Shown here piece after piece: positions 42,713-50,292 of a DNA stretch of 64,000 nucleotides. The notes below the pieces were generated by a model. It was not told the DNA's origin. It worked only from the letters and a program-made list of their open reading frames with translations, and searched no databases. Within the stretch, counting starts at the first letter, position 1; each line of letters begins with the position of its first letter. The translations under genes and the position numbers were made by a program. The stretch lies in contig NZ_JOCT01000002.1 in the NCBI RefSeq assembly GCF_000717875.1, positions 186,001-250,000 on the forward strand, read 5' to 3'. The stretch comes from Streptomyces sp. NRRL S-455 (GTDB taxonomy: Bacteria > Actinomycetota > Actinomycetes > Streptomycetales > Streptomycetaceae).

Positions 42713-43852
42713 ATGTACGCAGCATCGTCCTCCGTGTCCGCACCGCCCCGGTCGCTGCACCCGCGCCCCACGGACAGCGGCCCCTACCTCGCCCCCGCGC
42801 GGCCGGCGGCCCCTGTGCTCGGTGCGGGCAGGGCACGGCGCGGCGCGGTCCTCGGCACCCAACCGCTCAGCGGGAGACTCGACTTGTCCGGCCCCCAGGG
42901 CGCGCAGCTGCGCACGGCGGTCGCGGCGGTGCACCGCATCTGCCCGGAGTTCGCCCCGGTGCAGGTCCTGCGCCGCAGCGGACGGGCCGTGCTCCTGGTC
43001 GGTACGACCGGTCGCAGCTCGGCCGTCGCCAAGTGTTTACTGGACCACTCCCCCGCCTGGTCCGAGCGGATCCGCCACGAGATAGCGGCGTACCGCTCGT
43101 TCGTCCGGCACCGCCCTCCGGTACGCGTGCCGAGACTGATCGCGGCGGACCCGGACAACTGCACCCTGGTGATCGAGCGGATGCCCGGGCGGGTGGCGGC
43201 GCTCCAGCGGCACCCGGCCGAGGCGCCGCCGCGGGCGGACATCAGGGCGGCGCTCGGCGCGATCTGCCGGCTGAACGCCTGGCGGCCGCCGGCGGGCACG
43301 TTCGACGCCCCGCTCGACTACGCGGCCCGGATCTCGCGCTACCACGAGCTGGGCCTGCTGACCGACCGGGACCTGGGCGATCTGCAGAAGCTGCTGCACG
43401 GCATCGCGCAGGCGGCCGGTCGGCAGGGTATGGGTCAGTTCTGCCACGGCGACGCGCTGCTGTCGAACATCCTCTTGTCCCCGGCCGGTCCAGTGCTGGT
43501 GGACTGGGAGCACGCGGGCTGGTACTTGCCGGGTTACGACCTGGCGACGCTGTGGTCGGTGCTCGGGGACGCACCGGTGGCTCGTCGCCAGATCAGCCAG
43601 ATCGCCCAGGCGGCGGGCCCGGCGTCCAGGGACGCCTTCCTGGTGAACCTGATGCTGGTGCTGACCCGTGAGATCCGTACCTACGAGACGGCCGTGCAGC
43701 GTTCCCTGCACGACGCGACCCCGGCGGCACCGGGCACGGCCCAGTCCGGTGCTGCGCCGTCCGGCGAGGAGCAGCGGCTGCTGCTGCGGCGGCTGCACGA
43801 CGACTGTCAGCTGGCCCGGCGGGCCGTGCGCGCGGCGGTCGGGACTCGCTGA
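42713..43852 (+). CDS. Phosphotransferase-family protein with TTA codon
   Basis: A 379-residue APH/choline-kinase-fold protein. A variable N-terminal extension (about 1-75) precedes a kinase-like core with [27 protein letters not shown], the catalytic loop [15 protein letters not shown] (Asp of HGD about residue 245) and metal ligand [19 protein letters not shown]. The substrate is unknown. Leu codon 109 is TTA (43037-43039), so translation needs the bldA tRNA. It is divergent from nsdB; GAAGGGA lies about 12 bases upstream of ATG 42713. The pairing with NsdB suggests a functional link that cannot be shown by sequence. Confidence 0.85.
   Translation: MYAASSSVSAPPRSLHPRPTDSGPYLAPARPAAPVLGAGRARRGAVLGTQPLSGRLDLSGPQGAQLRTAVAAVHRICPEFAPVQVLRRSGRAVLLVGTTGRSSAVAKCLLDHSPAWSERIRHEIAAYRSFVRHRPPVRVPRLIAADPDNCTLVIERMPGRVAALQRHPAEAPPRADIRAALGAICRLNAWRPPAGTFDAPLDYAARISRYHELGLLTDRDLGDLQKLLHGIAQAAGRQGMGQFCHGDALLSNILLSPAGPVLVDWEHAGWYLPGYDLATLWSVLGDAPVARRQISQIAQAAGPASRDAFLVNLMLVLTREIRTYETAVQRSLHDATPAAPGTAQSGAAPSGEEQRLLLRRLHDDCQLARRAVRAAVGTR
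43037..43039 (+). other. TTA codon in the phosphotransferase-like gene
   Basis: In-frame rare leucine codon, codon 109, in the gene divergent from nsdB. Confidence 0.9.
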
Positions 43853-43864
43853 CGGGGACGAAGA

Positions 43865-43900
43865 GGCCGCTGTGTGCCTGGTCAGGCGCACAGCGGCCCT
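43865..43900. terminator. Terminator after the phosphotransferase gene
   Basis: GGCCGCTGTGTGCC (from 43865) pairs with GGCGCACAGCGGCC (43885-43898) and is followed by TTT; a single wobble in a 13-14 base-pair stem, between convergent genes. Confidence 0.85.
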
Positions 43901-43928
43901 TTCGTGCGTCCGGGCGGTGGCCGCCGGA

Positions 43929-44426
43929 TCAGCCCTGCTGGAAGAGTTCCGCCGGGAGCGGCTTGAGAAGGGCGTACAGGTCGTCCGTGATGGGGCGGTC
44001 CCAGGAGGCGATGGTCACCAGGACGTTGTCACTGCGGTCGAACTGGACGCAGGAGATCCGTCCCTCGGAGAGCTTGACGCGGCGCACGATCAGAAGGTTG
44101 TCGCCCTGCATCACCGGCACGTCCTCGGTGCCGACGACGGTGACCTCCTCGTCGTTCTCCAGCGCCAGCAGCAGCTGGGCCACCTCGAAGGGGACCTGCC
44201 CCTCCGGGACCTCGCGCGCCGGGGAGCCCTCCGGCAGGTTGCCGATGATCATGGCGGGGCCGCGGCCGCCGAAGAGGTCGTAGCGCAGGAAGACGCCCTG
44301 GCAGGTGCCGTCGGGCGCGGGCAGCAGTCCCGCACCGAGGTTGCCGGGCCAGTCGCCCGGGTCCATGGCCAGTACGTCGAAGTCGGGCCCGGCGGGTGTG
44401 GCGCTGCGGCGGCGGAGGAACGACAT
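43929..44426 (-). CDS. Conserved hypothetical protein
   Basis: A 165-residue soluble protein with mixed alpha/beta composition. Recognisable segments are PDFDVLAMDPGDWPGNLGAGLLP, GVFLRYDLFGGRGPAMIIGNLPEG and NDEEVTVVGTEDVPVM, which read like a small SseB-like or cupin-like fold but do not give a confident family. No signal peptide or transmembrane segment. ATG 44426. It converges with the phosphotransferase gene and stands upstream of the universal stress gene on the same strand, 200 bases apart. Confidence 0.7.
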   Translation of the reverse strand: MSFLRRRSATPAGPDFDVLAMDPGDWPGNLGAGLLPAPDGTCQGVFLRYDLFGGRGPAMIIGNLPEGSPAREVPEGQVPFEVAQLLLALENDEEVTVVGTEDVPVMQGDNLLIVRRVKLSEGRISCVQFDRSDNVLVTIASWDRPITDDLYALLKPLPAELFQQG

Positions 44427-44632
44427 GCCGCCATGGTACGTGCCCCGGCCCGGGACGTGCCGGTCGGGCGGTGGACCGGTCGGGCCAGGCCGGGCCCTGG
44501 TTCCGACGGTGGTGGCGGGGGACTACGACGGCAGGGGCCGGCCTGGGCCGTCGCCCCGTGCCGATGGTGGTGGCGGGCCGCCCCGGCCCGGTTGCCGCAG
44601 GGACGGTCCTGCCGGCATCCGGGCCCGCCAGG

Positions 44633-45535
44633 TCAGTCGTCCGGGGGCGACGGCGGGACCACCGCGACGGGCGCGGCGGCGTGCAGCAGGACGGCGTGGG
44701 TGACCGAGCCCATCATGCGGGCGGGTGCCAGCAGGTGCCGCCGGTGCCGGCCCACGACGACGAGGCCCGCGTCCCGGGAGGCCGCCACCAGGTGCCCGGC
44801 GGCGTCGCCCGGCGCCGCGACCGTCTCGGTCGGTACATCGGGGTGCCGTTCGCGGTACGGAGCGAGGAAGCCCTCGGCGAGCACCCGGGCCTCGTCCTCG
44901 ATGACGTCCTGGTCGACGGTCGGCGGCGGCATCTCGCCGGGCATCATCCAGGGCTGAGCCGGCCACGGGTAGGCGGCGACCGCCCGGAGCCGGGCGCCGC
45001 GCCGGGAGGCCTCGGTGAAGGCGAACTCGAGTGTGGCCTCGTCGGGGCCTTCCACCTTCAGGCCGACGACCACGTGCGAGCCGGGTCCGGCCGGTGCCTC
45101 GTCGTGCACCTCACGACCGGCTCGGGGTACGACGACGACGGGGCACTCCGCGTCACGGGCGGCGGCCATGCTGTTCGAGCCGAGCAGCAGGCCGGCGAAG
45201 CCACCGCGGCCCCGGGAGCCCAGCACCAGCAGCTGCGCGGAAGCACTCATTTCGGGCAGGACCGCGCTGGGCGCGCCCTCCAGGCCGAGGTACTCCGTGT
45301 CCGGCAGGCCGTCCCGGCCGTCCAGATAACCGCGGACCCGCTCGAGGACCGGGTCGTCCTCGGGGTCGGGCGGCCCGGCGGTGAGCACCTCTGGCTGTGC
45401 CCAGTGGGCGTACTGCCGTACGTGCACCACGCGCAGGGGCGCCGAGCGCCTGCGTGCGGCGTCGAGGGCCCACTCCAGGGCGCGCAGGCTGCCGTCCGAA
45501 CCGTCGACCGCAGCGATGACCGGCTGGGTGCTCAA
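44633..45535 (-). CDS. Two-domain universal stress protein
   Basis: A 300-residue tandem UspA protein (domain 1 about 1-150, domain 2 about 155-300). The first domain opens QPVIAAVDGSDGSLRALEWALDAA and ends with the ATP-binding G-S-R-G-R-G-G-F-x-G-L-L-L-G-S-N-S pattern; the second has VVVGLKVEGPDEATLEFAF and a degenerate GRHRRHLLAPARMMGSVTH motif, so only the first domain probably binds ATP. Start is TTG 45535 with GAGGTGAGG a few bases upstream. Such proteins are induced by stress, oxygen limitation or stationary phase. No DosR-type box was found. Confidence 0.92.
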   Translation of the reverse strand: MSTQPVIAAVDGSDGSLRALEWALDAARRRSAPLRVVHVRQYAHWAQPEVLTAGPPDPEDDPVLERVRGYLDGRDGLPDTEYLGLEGAPSAVLPEMSASAQLLVLGSRGRGGFAGLLLGSNSMAAARDAECPVVVVPRAGREVHDEAPAGPGSHVVVGLKVEGPDEATLEFAFTEASRRGARLRAVAAYPWPAQPWMMPGEMPPPTVDQDVIEDEARVLAEGFLAPYRERHPDVPTETVAAPGDAAGHLVAASRDAGLVVVGRHRRHLLAPARMMGSVTHAVLLHAAAPVAVVPPSPPDD

Positions 45536-45773
45536 GTGTTCCTCACCTCCGGGACACGGGACCGTCTCTCCGGGGCCAGCCTGACTCAGGGACCGGCCAC
45601 GGGAGGATGTCTCGGGTCGCGTGTCCGCACATGCGGGCGGAACACCCCCGGATCGGCCGCGGATCATGACTGTCCCGGCCGGCTCGCCTGTGCCTCTGCC
45701 AGGGCCTGTGGCGAAAGTGGCCTCGTCGCCCGGAGGGCGGCCGCGCGGCGCGTGCCGGGCGTCGCGCGGCAGA

Positions 45774-45785
45774 GGGCAATTGCCC
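45774..45785. promoter_or_regulatory. 12-base perfect palindrome
   Basis: GGGCAATTGCCC at 45774-45785, in the gap between the DUF397 and universal stress protein genes (both minus strand). A possible operator upstream of the universal stress gene; no known regulator is assigned. Confidence 0.35.
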
Positions 45786-45793
45786 AACAGGCC

Positions 45794-46036
45794 CTAGGTG
45801 AGGTCGAATTCCCCTTCCCGCGCCCCCGACACGAAAGCGCCCCACTCGGCGGGCGTGAAGATCAGGGAAGGGCTCTCGGGGCGGGCACTGTTCCGCATGG
45901 CGATGAAGCCCTCGACGAAGGCGATCTGGACATCCCCCCGCCCCCGGCTGCTGGACTGCCACTGTGCGTTGGTGAGGTCCAGCTCCGGCTTGTCCCAGCC
46001 CGTGAGCGGGCGCTGCTGGGTGGTGGTCTCGGCCAC
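45794..46036 (-). CDS. DUF397 domain protein, orphan
   Basis: An 80-residue DUF397 protein, a family of small Streptomyces regulators that usually partner an XRE regulator with an HTH domain. The conserved core is DKPELDLTNAQWQSSSRGRGDVQIAFVEGFIAMRNSARPESPSLIFTPAEWGAFVSGAREGEFD. GTG 46036 follows GGGAGGAGC about seven bases upstream. No XRE gene lies next to it, so the partner must be elsewhere or absent. The gene converges with nothing and stands alone on the minus strand. Confidence 0.9.
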   Translation of the reverse strand: MAETTTQQRPLTGWDKPELDLTNAQWQSSSRGRGDVQIAFVEGFIAMRNSARPESPSLIFTPAEWGAFVSGAREGEFDLT

Positions 46037-46118
46037 GTCCGTGCTCCTCCCGATTCGTCGTCCGCGGCCAGCCTAGCGATCGTGTCCCACGGCCAACAGG
46101 GCACGTGAGGGGGACCTT

Positions 46119-47285
46119 TCAGGCATCGGGGGGCTGTGCTGCCACGAGCCACATGGAGAAGAACTGCGATCCGCCGCCGTAGGCGTGGCCGAGGACCCGG
46201 CGGGCACCGTCCACCTGGTGTTCTCCGGCCTGCCCGCGCACCTGCAGGGCGGCTTCCGCGAAACGGATCATGCCGGAGGCGCCGATGGGGTTGGTGGACA
46301 GCACCCCGCCCGACATGTTGACGGGCAGGTCCCCGTCGAGTTCGGTCACCCCGGACTCGGTGAGCTTCCACCCCTCGCCCTCGTCGGCGAAGCCCAGGTT
46401 CTCCAGCCACATCGGCTCGTACCAGGAGAACGGCACGTAGATCTCGGCGCCGTCGATCTCGCGGCGCGGGTCGGTGATCCCGGCCTGCCGGTAGACGTCG
46501 GCCGCGCAGTCCCGTCCGGCCTGCGGGGAGACGAAGTCCTTGCCGGCGAAGAGGGTCGGTTCGCTGCGCATCGCGCCGCCGAGCATCCAGGCGGGCGGCC
46601 GCGGCGCCCGGGCGGCTCCGGCGCGGTCGGTGAGGATCATGGCGCAGGCGCCGTCGGAGGAGGGGCAGGTCTCCGAGTAGCGGATCGGGTCCCACAGCAT
46701 CGGCGAGGCCATCACCTTCTCCAGGGTGATGTCGTGCTCGTGCAGGTGGGCGTAGGGGTTCTTCAGCGCGTTGCGCCGGTCCTTGTAGGCGACCAGGGCG
46801 CCGATCGTCTCGGGCGCCCCGCTGCGTCGCATGTACGCGCGCACGTGCGGGGCGAAGAATCCGCCGGCCCCGGCCAGCAGGGGCTGCTGGAAGGGGATGG
46901 GCAGGGACAGGCCCCACATGGCGTTGGACTCGGACTGTTTTTCGAAGGCGAGGGTCAGGACCGTGCCGTGGACGCGGGCCGCGACGAGGTTCGCGGCGAC
47001 GAGGGCGGTGGATCCGCCGACCGAGCCCGCGGTGTGCACGCGGAGCATGGGTTTGCCGACGGCTCCCAGCGCGTCGGCGAGGTAGAGCTCCGGCATCATG
47101 ACGCCCTCGAAGAAGTCGGGCGCCTTGCCGATCACGACGGCGTCGATGTCGGCCCAGGTCAGTTCTGCGTCGTCCAGGGCGCGGCGAGCCGCTTCCCGGA
47201 CCAGTCCGGCGATGGACAGGTTCCGGCGTGCCGCGACGTGTTGAGTCTGGCCGATGCCGACGACGGCCACGGGCTCCTTGCTCAT
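46119..47285 (-). CDS. Thiolase-like lipid-transfer protein
   Basis: A 388-residue thiolase-superfamily protein of the SCP-x/Ltp type. It begins EPVAVVGIGQTQHVAARRN, contains the thiolase N-fold with LRVHTAGSVGGSTALVAA, and the C-fold with SGGVLSTNPIGASGMIRFAEAALQV and RRVLGHAYGGGSQ. The catalytic Cys of classical thiolases at the end of the first half (around VHTAGSVGG) is Ala/Thr here, typical of Ltp-type aldolases that work with a DUF35 partner in retro-aldol cleavage of steroid or acyl chains. Start ATG 47285 overlaps the upstream stop (ATGA). Last gene of a four-gene operon. Confidence 0.88.
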   Translation of the reverse strand: MSKEPVAVVGIGQTQHVAARRNLSIAGLVREAARRALDDAELTWADIDAVVIGKAPDFFEGVMMPELYLADALGAVGKPMLRVHTAGSVGGSTALVAANLVAARVHGTVLTLAFEKQSESNAMWGLSLPIPFQQPLLAGAGGFFAPHVRAYMRRSGAPETIGALVAYKDRRNALKNPYAHLHEHDITLEKVMASPMLWDPIRYSETCPSSDGACAMILTDRAGAARAPRPPAWMLGGAMRSEPTLFAGKDFVSPQAGRDCAADVYRQAGITDPRREIDGAEIYVPFSWYEPMWLENLGFADEGEGWKLTESGVTELDGDLPVNMSGGVLSTNPIGASGMIRFAEAALQVRGQAGEHQVDGARRVLGHAYGGGSQFFSMWLVAAQPPDA

Positions 47286-48346
47286 CGGGGCTCCCCTTCG
47301 AGTACGGCGACCAGGTTCTGCTGGAGGCAGGGGCCGGACGTGGCGTGGGCGAGGGCGCGGTCGGACTCGCCGCGGTGGACGCGGGCGGCGGCCTCGCCGA
47401 TGCGGATGAGGCCGGCGGCCATGATCGGGTTGGCTGCGAGGGCTCCGCCGGAGGGGTTGACGCGTACGTCGTCGCCGAGGCGGAGGGCCTTGCGCAGGAC
47501 GATCTCCTGAGCGGTGAACGGCGCGTGCAACTCGGCGGTGTCGACGGGCCGTTCGAAGGCGCCGGCGCGTTCTGCGGCGAGGCGGGCGGAGGGCGACGCG
47601 GTCAGGTCGCGCACGCCGAGGCCGTGGGCCTCGATGCGGTGGTCGATGCCGCGGATCCAGGCGGGGCGTGAGCACAGTTCACGGGCCCGGTCCCCCGCCG
47701 CGAGGATCACGGCGGCGGCGCCGTCGCCGATCGGCGGGCAGTCGCCGGTGCGCAGCGGCCGTACGAGGTAGCCGCCCTGCGGGACGGATCCTTTGAGCTG
47801 CGCGTACGGGTTGTCGTTCGCGGCCTCGCGGTTGCGGGCGGCGATGGTCGCGAGGGCGGGCTCGTCGGTGTCGCCGGCGTCGATCAGGGCCTGCGCCTGG
47901 AGGGCGGCGAGCGCGACCGAGTCGGGCCACAGGGGTGCCACGTAGTAGGGGTCGAGCTGGCGGGTCAGGACGTCCCGGGCCGAGCCCGGTGAGGACTTGC
48001 CGTAGGAGTAGACGAGGGCGGTGTCGGCGTCGCCGGTGAGGAGTTTGGTCCAGGCCTCGTAGAGGGCCCAGGCGCCGTCCATCTCGACGTGCGACTCGGA
48101 GATCGGCGGCCAGGCTCCCACGCCGTCGAGGGCGAGGGTGAAGGAGAAGGCGCGGCCGGCGAGGTAGTCGCTGGAGCCGGAGCAGGTGAAGTCGATGTCG
48201 GCGGTCTTCAGGCCGGTCCGGTCGAGGACCTCGTGCAGCACCGGCATGAGCATCTCCACCTCGGAGAGCTCCTCGCTGGTGCGCCGGTGGGCGGTCTGGG
48301 CGAAGGCGACGACGGCGATCTCGCAGTCCCGCGGTGCGCCCGTCAC
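47282..48346 (-). CDS. Thiolase-like lipid-transfer protein
   Basis: A 354-residue thiolase-superfamily protein, diverged from its neighbour. Segments seen: CEIAVVAFAQTAHRRTSEELSEVEM at the start, CSGSSDYLAGRAFSFTLALDG where the active-site Cys would be, and NPSGGALAANPIMAAGLIRIGEAAARV at the end. It probably pairs with the adjacent Ltp-like protein or the DUF35 protein as subunits of one aldolase/thiolase. Translation starts at GTG 48346, overlapping the upstream stop (GTGA). Confidence 0.86.
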   Translation of the reverse strand: MTGAPRDCEIAVVAFAQTAHRRTSEELSEVEMLMPVLHEVLDRTGLKTADIDFTCSGSSDYLAGRAFSFTLALDGVGAWPPISESHVEMDGAWALYEAWTKLLTGDADTALVYSYGKSSPGSARDVLTRQLDPYYVAPLWPDSVALAALQAQALIDAGDTDEPALATIAARNREAANDNPYAQLKGSVPQGGYLVRPLRTGDCPPIGDGAAAVILAAGDRARELCSRPAWIRGIDHRIEAHGLGVRDLTASPSARLAAERAGAFERPVDTAELHAPFTAQEIVLRKALRLGDDVRVNPSGGALAANPIMAAGLIRIGEAAARVHRGESDRALAHATSGPCLQQNLVAVLEGEPR

Positions 48347-49284
48347 AGCAGCTCCTTGTAGGTGTCGTAGTCCGCGTCGGGCTCGCCCGTGGGCCGGTAG
48401 TGATCGGGGTAGCGGGCGCCCTCCGTCCACACGGGTTCGACGCGCAGGCCCATGCGGACCTCGTCGTAGGGGATGCCTCCGATGCGGCCGTGCAGGGCGA
48501 GGCCCGCGCCGTCGAGGGCGATGTGGGCGTAGACGTAGGGCACCTCGATGTCGAGGTTCCTCGCCTTGATGTTGACGATGCAGAACGTGGTGACCGTGCC
48601 GCGCGGCCCCACCTCGACCTGTTCGGTCGTGGCCACGCCACATGTGGGGCACGCCCCCCTCGGGGGGACGTACACCTTGCGGCAGGACGGGCAGCGTTCG
48701 CCGACGGTCCGCCGGCCGGCGAGGGCGTTGATGTAGGCGGTCTGGGCGCGGCCGGGTGAATAGGTGTAGTCGAGGCGGGCCGCGGCGACGATGCCGGTGA
48801 CGGGTTCCTCGAACTCGCCTGTGCTGCCCGTGGGCCGCTGGGGGCCATCGGCGCAGGGCTCGAAGCAGGCGATGTCCGTGATGGCGCCCGTGCGTTCCTC
48901 CGCCCAGCGGACGCGGACGCGCATGCCGGTGCGCACGGTGTCGGGGCCCGGGGCGTCCAGGGCGTGCAGGAGGGCGGTGTCGGCGCCGTCGAGGCGGACC
49001 AGGGCCCAGGCGAAGGGGGTGGTGAGGGGCTGGCCCCGGCGGGGGGCGTGGTTCCAGGCCCAGGTGGTGACCGTGCCGGTGGGGGCGACCTCGACGAGGT
49101 CGCCGAGCTCCTCCGCGGTGACGGGGTCGTACTCGACGGGCGGGACCAGGACGCGGCCGTCGCCGGTGCGGACGCCGAGGACGACGCGTTCGCGCAGGCC
49201 GGTCAGGAAGGCGCTCTGGACGGGGCCGAGGGAGCGGGTGAAGGGGAACTCGACGACGAGGGGGGCCTTGAGGACTTCGGGCAT
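48343..49284 (-). CDS. DUF35 OB-fold/zinc-ribbon acyl-CoA-binding protein
   Basis: A 313-residue protein with two OB-fold-like halves. The second contains a zinc ribbon, GERCPSCRKVYVPPRGACPTCG (four Cys at about 194-211), and the typical VTTFCIVNI segment. DUF35 proteins bind acyl-CoA and act with thiolase/Ltp partners, as ChsH2-Ltp2 does in mycobacterial steroid side-chain cleavage; the first half probably is a MaoC- or DUF35-like domain. ATG 49284 has AAGGAG about nine bases upstream. It overlaps the next thiolase gene and follows the enoyl-CoA hydratase by 32 bases. Confidence 0.87.
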   Translation of the reverse strand: MPEVLKAPLVVEFPFTRSLGPVQSAFLTGLRERVVLGVRTGDGRVLVPPVEYDPVTAEELGDLVEVAPTGTVTTWAWNHAPRRGQPLTTPFAWALVRLDGADTALLHALDAPGPDTVRTGMRVRVRWAEERTGAITDIACFEPCADGPQRPTGSTGEFEEPVTGIVAAARLDYTYSPGRAQTAYINALAGRRTVGERCPSCRKVYVPPRGACPTCGVATTEQVEVGPRGTVTTFCIVNIKARNLDIEVPYVYAHIALDGAGLALHGRIGGIPYDEVRMGLRVEPVWTEGARYPDHYRPTGEPDADYDTYKELL

Positions 49285-49316
49285 GCCGGAGGGCTCCTTC
49301 GGTGGGGCGCGGCCGG

Positions 49317-50117
49317 TCAGGCGCGCTTGTAGACGGGCGGTCGTTTCTCCGCGAAGGCGCGGGCGCCCTCCTTGGCGTCGGCGGTGTCGAAGATGGGCCA
49401 GCCGCGGGTGAGCTCGGCCGCGAGGCCGTCGGACTCGGTCATCTCGGCGGTCTCGTAGACCGAGGCCTTCACGGCCTCGACGGCCAGCGGGCCGCAGGAG
49501 TTGATCCGCTCGGCGATCTCCAGTGCCTTCTCGAGTGCGGTGCCGTCGGGGACGACGTGGCCGACCAGACCGATGGCGGCGGCTTCCCGGGCGGTGTAGG
49601 GGCGGCCGGTGAGGAGCATCTCCAGGGCGTGGGTGCGCGGGATCTGGCGCTGCAGCCGGACCGTGGAGCCGCCGATGGGGAACAGGCCGCGCCTCACCTC
49701 GAAGAGGCCGAAGGTCGCCGACTCGCCCGCGACGCGGATGTCGGTGCCCTGGAGCATTTCGGTGCCGCCCGCGACGCAGTACCCCTCGACGGCGGCGATC
49801 ACCGGCTTGCGCGGGCGATGGTGGCGCAGCATCGCCTTCCAGTGCAGGTCGGGGTCGGCCTTGAGCCGGTCGCGGTACCCCTCCCCCGCCATGCCGTTCC
49901 CGGCGAGCGCCTTGAGGTCCATGCCCGAGCAGAACGAGCCCCCGGCACCGGTGAACACGATCGAGCGGACCGCGTCGTCCGCGTCGGCCTCGAGCCAGCC
50001 GTCGTGGAGGCCGACGAGCATCGGCAGCGAGAGCGCGTTCCTGGCCTCCGGCCGGTTGAGCGTGAGCACCAGTGTGGCGCCTTCGCGCCGCACGGTGAGG
50101 TGTTCCGTCCCACCCAT
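49317..50117 (-). CDS. Enoyl-CoA hydratase/isomerase family protein
   Basis: A 266-residue crotonase-fold protein. Oxyanion-hole segments are SIVFTGAGGSFCSGMDLKALAG and VIAAVEGYCVAGGTEMLQGTDIRVAG; the usual catalytic Glu is in GGTEML and a second acidic residue region follows in TFGLFEVRRGLFP. It probably hydrates an enoyl-CoA in the degradation encoded by this operon. ATG 50117 follows GGGGAG; TTG 50123 also lies in frame. It is the first gene of the operon, which runs to 46119. Confidence 0.92.
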   Translation of the reverse strand: MGGTEHLTVRREGATLVLTLNRPEARNALSLPMLVGLHDGWLEADADDAVRSIVFTGAGGSFCSGMDLKALAGNGMAGEGYRDRLKADPDLHWKAMLRHHRPRKPVIAAVEGYCVAGGTEMLQGTDIRVAGESATFGLFEVRRGLFPIGGSTVRLQRQIPRTHALEMLLTGRPYTAREAAAIGLVGHVVPDGTALEKALEIAERINSCGPLAVEAVKASVYETAEMTESDGLAAELTRGWPIFDTADAKEGARAFAEKRPPVYKRA

Positions 50118-50181
50118 GGCCAACTCCCCTCTCCTGGAACGAGAACAGGTTGCAGTAGGGCGGGAGGCACTTCAAGGGTTT

Positions 50182-50198
50182 TCTGACAGACAGTCAGA
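50182..50198. promoter_or_regulatory. TetR-type operator candidate between divergent operons
   Basis: TCTGAC (50182-50187), AGACA spacer, GTCAGA (50193-50198): a perfect inverted repeat centred between the enoyl-CoA hydratase start (50117) and the acyl-CoA synthetase start (50293). Its form resembles operators of TetR/FadR-type regulators of fatty acid genes. No regulator gene is adjacent. Confidence 0.55.
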
Positions 50199-50292
50199 TT
50201 TCTTGGCGCGGGGCCTTCACAGTTGGACCGCGCTTTGCTCTGATGACCGGCGAACCGTCCGATGCCAGGCACGTCCCGGGTCAGGAGGAGCG

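Noticed and set aside
44503..44577. Two copies of a 17-base CCGA(C/T)GGTGGTGGCGGG repeat
   Set aside because: Simple GGTGGC-rich sequence is common here; no function or spacing suggests a site.
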